From: Opitutaceae bacterium
GTDB lineage: Bacteria > Verrucomicrobiota > Verrucomicrobiia > Opitutales > Opitutaceae
DNA length: 64,000 bases
NCBI GenBank assembly: GCA_041395105.1
Contig: JAWLBB010000002.1
Location: 248,001 to 312,000, forward strand
Reading direction: 5' to 3'
Part shown: positions 60,968 to 64,000 of the stretch, piece after piece
Layout of the letters: every line of letters starts with the position of its first letter
Numbering within the stretch: position 1 is the first letter of the stretch
Position numbers and translations under genes: made by a program
Notes under the pieces: generated by a model
Told to the model about the DNA's origin: nothing
Database searches by the model: none
Seen by the model: the letters and a program-made list of their open reading frames with translations, nothing else

Positions 60968-61828
60968 TCATTGGGGCAGGGAGAGTCGGCTCTCATCCCG
61001 TGAGGGGATCTTCATCAGACCGACAAGCTTGTCCCGGCAATAGGTGTCAACATCGAGGATGAAACCCTCCTGACGCGACTGAAGCATGTGCATCATGAAC
61101 ATCAGGACAATGCTCAGAAGGAGCGCGATCAGGGTGGAATTGAAGGCCAGGCCCAGGGCTGAGGTGACTCCGCTGATATCGCCCTCGATCGCCTTGTCGG
61201 CCTGGGCAAGCGCCTCACCGATACCCCGGACCGTCCCGATGAAACCCACCGAAGGGATCGCCCAGGCGATGTAGCGCACCAGGGACAGATCCGACTCCAT
61301 TTCTTCCGCCGCCAGTTCCGCCCGTTCCCGTATGGCACTGACCACGTCCTGAATCGATCGAGTCGAATTGAACCGGTGCAAACCGATCAGAACCACCTGG
61401 GGCAGCAGTCGTTCCCGCCACCCTTTTTGACGGTCCAACGACCCGTTCACGTCCTTGTAGTAGTCGAGGGCGTCTTCCGGAATGATCCGTTCGCCCTCCT
61501 CGATCGGCACGAAATCCACCTTGAGCATCTGCTGTTCGCGGCCCACCAGAAAGAGTTTGTAGCCCAGAATAATCCCCGCCCAGACCATCAGCGTGATACA
61601 GACCTGCTGTTCGTAGTCCTTCAGAATGATGAAGATCGATCGCTTTGGCGCATAGGTCTCACCTCCGGTGGTCGTCGCCTGAATCCGCTGGCTCAGCGCC
61701 TCATCAATCACCGCATGCGGTCGAATATAAAGAGAATAGAGCATGGCTACCGAAACGATCGCGAAGACCAGGCCGGCATTCTGAACGATGAAGTTCTGCG
61801 AGAAAATTCCCCTAGTCTTTAGTCCCAT
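60968..61828 (-). CDS. MotA/TolQ/ExbB-family proton-channel protein
   Basis: This 286-residue inner-membrane protein is a MotA/ExbB-type ion channel. It has an N-terminal segment (NAGLVFAIVSVAMLYSLYI), a second (VCITLMVWAGIILGYKLFLV), a cytoplasmic region of about 85 residues and the two channel helices. These helices are in YIAWAIPSVGFIGTVRGIGEAL and VTSALGLAFNSTLIALLLSIVLMF, matching the family core. The C-terminal helix is soluble. It starts a four-gene minus-strand operon whose two VWA proteins have ExbD-like membrane helices, so I infer an energised complex rather than a classical TonB or Tol system. Confidence 0.9.
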   Translation of the reverse strand: MGLKTRGIFSQNFIVQNAGLVFAIVSVAMLYSLYIRPHAVIDEALSQRIQATTTGGETYAPKRSIFIILKDYEQQVCITLMVWAGIILGYKLFLVGREQQMLKVDFVPIEEGERIIPEDALDYYKDVNGSLDRQKGWRERLLPQVVLIGLHRFNSTRSIQDVVSAIRERAELAAEEMESDLSLVRYIAWAIPSVGFIGTVRGIGEALAQADKAIEGDISGVTSALGLAFNSTLIALLLSIVLMFMMHMLQSRQEGFILDVDTYCRDKLVGLMKIPSRDESRLSLPQ

Positions 61829-61853
61829 CGCTATTGTTTTGGTGTCGCTATCG

Positions 61854-61859
61854 ATTATA
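61854..61859 (-). promoter_or_regulatory. Possible -10 element of the proton-channel/VWA operon
   Basis: TATAAT on the minus strand lies 25 bases before the ATG at 61828, in a 213-base AT-richer gap that is unusual for this GC-rich window. I could not find a matching -35 at 16-18 bases, so the call is weak. Confidence 0.35.
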
Positions 61860-62028
61860 GTGCCTTAAAAATGAAACCAGTTGACCACTTGATCGTATCT
61901 ATCAATTAGCTGGATCTGAAACTTAGAAGAGCAATACTGACCAATGGGGCACCCCAAAGGTCTTCATTACTGGCACACATTAAGCATACCCTGAAATGTG
62001 GCAATGGTTCCTTGCCAAAATTCAAAAA

Positions 62029-62035
62029 AGAAGGA
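62029..62035 (+). promoter_or_regulatory. Ribosome binding site fixing the GTG start of the glycine-zipper lipoprotein
   Basis: AGAAGGA ends 6 bases before the GTG at 62042. This strong match supports that GTG over an upstream in-frame TTG at 62012. Confidence 0.65.
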
Positions 62036-62041
62036 TTCCAC

Positions 62042-62662
62042 GTGATTAGACATCCCTTAACCCGCATCCTCACCCTCTCCACCTTCGCAGCCGGCCTCCT
62101 GCTCGGGACCGGATGTTCGTCGACCACCTCCAAGTCCGTGAGCGGTGCCGGCACCGGTGCGGCCGCCGGCGCAGCCGTCGGAGGCATAGCCGCCTCGGCC
62201 ACCGGCGGAAACACCACCCAGGGCCTTCTCGTCGGCGGTGCCGCCGGAGCAGTCATCGGCGGCCTGATCGGCCTGAGCCAGGAGATGAAGGAGAAATCGG
62301 AGCAGGACCGCCTCGCCCAGGAGCGCGCCTACCAGCAGGAACTGGCCCGACGCCGGGCTGAAGAAGCCAAGCGCAAGGCGGCCATGGACGAAGAGCTTGC
62401 CATCGCCCAGGGCTTCCAGATTTCCGACTACGAGCTGACCCAGATCCAGGAGCGCGCCCGCGAACAGGAGGAGCGCCTGAAGGAACTCCGGGCGAAACGG
62501 GCCGAGGCTCTCTCCAAGAAGAAAGCCCTCGATGACGCCAACGAGAAGATTCTCTCCGCCAGTGCAGAGATCGAGTATCTCGAACGCGAGCTGGCCGAGC
62601 TCAGCGGCGAAGAAGCCGCCATCGAGGAAGCCGGTGAGTCCGCCAATGACTCCGCCTACTGA
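62042..62662 (+). CDS. Glycine-zipper lipoprotein with coiled-coil tail
   Basis: The 206-residue product has a lipobox in LLLGTGCSS, then a glycine-zipper segment (AGTGAAAGAAVGGIAASATGG, VGGAAGAVIGGLIGLS) of the YMGG-like kind. A long charged coiled coil (residues 95-195, with RRRAEEAKRKAAMDEELAIAQ) follows. Such proteins are outer-membrane or envelope lipoproteins; the glycine-zipper part may insert into or across a membrane. Another lipoprotein follows after 94 bases. The role is unknown. The GTG start is supported by the ribosome binding site before it. Confidence 0.82.
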   Translation: MIRHPLTRILTLSTFAAGLLLGTGCSSTTSKSVSGAGTGAAAGAAVGGIAASATGGNTTQGLLVGGAAGAVIGGLIGLSQEMKEKSEQDRLAQERAYQQELARRRAEEAKRKAAMDEELAIAQGFQISDYELTQIQERAREQEERLKELRAKRAEALSKKKALDDANEKILSASAEIEYLERELAELSGEEAAIEEAGESANDSAY

Positions 62663-62756
62663 CCAGGAATAATCGGCTCATGCCGTTGCTCTCATCCATG
62701 CCAGAAAACCGGAAATGAATTGGACTGGAGAGACACTTCCGAGCCCACGCAACCGA

Positions 62757-63491
62757 ATGAATCCGATGACATTGCGGTCAGTTGCAACACCAATTGGCGG
62801 GGTTCTTGGCCTGGCCATCGTCGCCCTCTTCTCCGGTTGCGCCACCACCTACAACTTCAAGGTCGACGCCATCAGCAATCCAAGCGCCGCACCGGGTGTT
62901 TCCTACAAGGTCGTCAACAAGAATCCCGACGGCGGCAAGAGCGACCTCCGGTCGCAGGAAGCCGCCGAATACGTCAAAACCGCACTCTCCGGGAAGGGCC
63001 TTTACGAGGCCGAATCAGCCGAGGATGCAGATATGATCGTCGAGTTCGAATACGGCATGGAGGAACCCCGGACCAAAGTCTCGAAAGTCTCCACCCCAAT
63101 CTACATCGACGTCCCCGGTGCCGTCCGTTACGTGCAGACGCCGGTCAAGGACAAGGATGGCAACATCAGAATGGTCACGGTGGCCGTCCGTGAACCTTCC
63201 ACCCGCCAATACGCCGGCCAGCAGGAGTCGGTCATCGTCCAGACGATCTACGAAAAATACATGCGCATCACCGCCCGGGAAAACAACCCCGAGGAAGATG
63301 GAGACAACCAGGGCGAGCAGGTTTGGAGTGTCTATGTCACCAACGAAGATGAGCGCGACGACCTCCGCCAGTATCTCCCCGTCATGGTTTCGGCGGCAGT
63401 CGACTTTATCGGGGAGAACTCCGAGACACAGCAGACCGTCAAGCTCAAGGACACCGACGAAGTCGTCACCTTCGTCAAGAAGGGACTCTGA
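62757..63491 (+). CDS. DUF4136-like lipoprotein
   Basis: The 244-residue product has a lipobox in AIVALFSGCATTYNF. The mature part is a beta-rich domain with YNFKVDAISNPSAAPGVSYKV, AAEYVKTALSGKGLYEAESA, and DADMIVEFEYGMEEP, a layout like DUF4136 lipoproteins, whose role is unknown. A Glu/Asp-rich segment (NPEEDGDNQGEQ) precedes the C-terminal domain. The start is the ATG at 62757, with a second in-frame ATG at 62766. It follows the glycine-zipper lipoprotein and is convergent with the PlsC gene. Confidence 0.75.
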   Translation: MNPMTLRSVATPIGGVLGLAIVALFSGCATTYNFKVDAISNPSAAPGVSYKVVNKNPDGGKSDLRSQEAAEYVKTALSGKGLYEAESAEDADMIVEFEYGMEEPRTKVSKVSTPIYIDVPGAVRYVQTPVKDKDGNIRMVTVAVREPSTRQYAGQQESVIVQTIYEKYMRITARENNPEEDGDNQGEQVWSVYVTNEDERDDLRQYLPVMVSAAVDFIGENSETQQTVKLKDTDEVVTFVKKGL

Positions 63492-63597
63492 CCGGTGCGT
63501 TCGGACTCCGGCACCCATGGTTTGCCCGAGTAGCCCGATCCGGTGATCCGGACAGGTGCCGGTACCCGAGCCCGGCCCGGGCGAGAATCAAGCCCGG

Positions 63598-63999
63598 CTA
63601 CGACATCAGGCTGGCATCCTTCGGTCCGTCGTGTTGATGGTCTGCCCTCCGGCGCCCGCCGACCGTCTTCCCTTCGATCTCCCGTTTCATTCGGACGACT
63701 TTCTGGTGAAGATCCGCGGCCAGCTTCTTCCGATCCTCTTCCCGCATCACCGGCTCCCCGAAACACACTTCCGCCCGCGAGTAGTCAACCCGCCCCATCA
63801 GCGTCAGCAGGTGCGGCACCAGGGTCATCTCTCCGTGGTAACAGAGAGTGTCACTTGCTTCAGCGCCGAACGCTTCATAGTGGATGGCACAGGGCGTGAT
63901 CGCCCAGCCCGTTCGAATGGCCGGCTCGAGCAATGCGGTTCGGAAGGGAAGGACCGTTGATCCATCGGTGGTCGTTCCCTCGAGAAACACCGTCACCGG
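63598..63999 (-). CDS. PlsC-type 1-acyl-glycerol-3-phosphate acyltransferase, 5'-truncated by window edge
   Basis: This is the C-terminal part of a lysophosphatidic-acid acyltransferase-like protein. The frame is open to the window end, so the start lies beyond 64000. The first visible block VTVFLEGTTTDGSTVLPFRT corresponds to the acyltransferase motif III (normally FPEGTR/T-S/D), here with Leu for Pro, followed by LLEPAIRTGWAITPCAIHYE. The N-terminal catalytic HxxxxD motif is outside the window. It may act in phospholipid synthesis, like cdsA. Convergent with the DUF4136-like gene. Confidence 0.8.
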   Translation of the reverse strand, partial: PVTVFLEGTTTDGSTVLPFRTALLEPAIRTGWAITPCAIHYEAFGAEASDTLCYHGEMTLVPHLLTLMGRVDYSRAEVCFGEPVMREEDRKKLAADLHQKVVRMKREIEGKTVGGRRRADHQHDGPKDASLMS

Positions 64000-64000
64000 C

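Noticed and set aside
53482..61828. Zorya (ZorAB) anti-phage system
   Set aside because: There is an ExbB/MotA-like protein, but no OmpA/peptidoglycan-binding ZorB, no ZorC/ZorD helicase and no nuclease; VWA and Hsp70-like proteins do not fit.
61881..61909. Promoter TTGACC-17-AATTAG for the glycine-zipper lipoprotein
   Set aside because: The -10 matches consensus at only three of six positions, and the start codon is over 130 bases away.

Overview
The window is about 64 kb of GC-rich, densely coded bacterial chromosome. I infer a Gram-negative member of the PVC group, most likely Verrucomicrobiota of the Opitutia type. The reasons are the long three-domain form of IspG, the uppS-cdsA-dxr-rseP-ispG series, exported ExbB/ExbD-TPR machinery, several lipoproteins, weak Shine-Dalgarno signals and a short AMP nucleosidase. 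No rRNA, tRNA, CRISPR or phage genes were seen. The taxonomic call is inference; no search was run.

Region 1 (1-5 kb): the 3' part of a PhoD-like phosphatase, an AMP nucleosidase, a RidA-family protein, then on the minus strand a complete NMT1/THI5-type ABC importer. Region 2 (5.3-10.1 kb): a plus-strand operon for an envelope proton-channel machine (DUF3450-like coiled-coil protein, large ExbB-like protein with a periplasmic N-terminal half, two tandem ExbD paralogues, TPR protein), closed by a strong hairpin. Region 3 (10.2-18.1 kb, minus): an amidohydrolase and the phosphate regulon pstS-pstC-pstA-pstB-phoU, with enlarged PstC and PstA and a Pho-box-like direct repeat ahead of pstS. Region 4 (18.1-24.6 kb): an SNF2 helicase, a DUF502 membrane protein, a RecO-like protein and an XPD/DinG-type helicase carrying an N-terminal PD-(D/E)XK nuclease-like domain.

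Region 5 (24.6-33.6 kb): a carbohydrate ABC importer without its ATPase, pyrR-pyrB-pyrC, a DUF1638 protein, a lone HPr-like phosphocarrier, an unknown membrane-anchored protein and a pterin carbinolamine dehydratase. Region 6 (33.7-45.4 kb): isoprenoid, phospholipid and envelope housekeeping genes (uppS, cdsA, dxr, rseP, ispG), a rhomboid-like protein, the tail-specific protease prc and the prfA-prmC pair. Region 7 (45.6-53.2 kb): a HAD phosphatase, a Gld-type ABC exporter (ATPase, permease, GldG-like, DUF4340), a stand-alone CoaB and an M48 lipoprotein protease.

Region 8 (53.5-61.8 kb) is the most unusual. Three plus-strand genes (TPR/PEGA-like membrane protein, Gln/Gly-rich secreted protein, calcium-repeat plus Gln/Gly/Ser-rich secreted protein) face a four-gene minus-strand operon: a MotA/ExbB-type proton channel, an Hsp70/actin-like protein with an FHA-like tail, and two membrane-anchored VWA proteins. 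The single transmembrane segment of each VWA protein carries an ExbD-like aspartate. I propose an ion-driven envelope machine in which the VWA proteins replace ExbD/MotB. A 277-bp MITE-like element with TA ends sits between the two converging arms, exactly in a TAG stop codon. Region 9 (62-64 kb): a glycine-zipper lipoprotein, a second lipoprotein and the 3' end of a PlsC-type acyltransferase that runs off the window.
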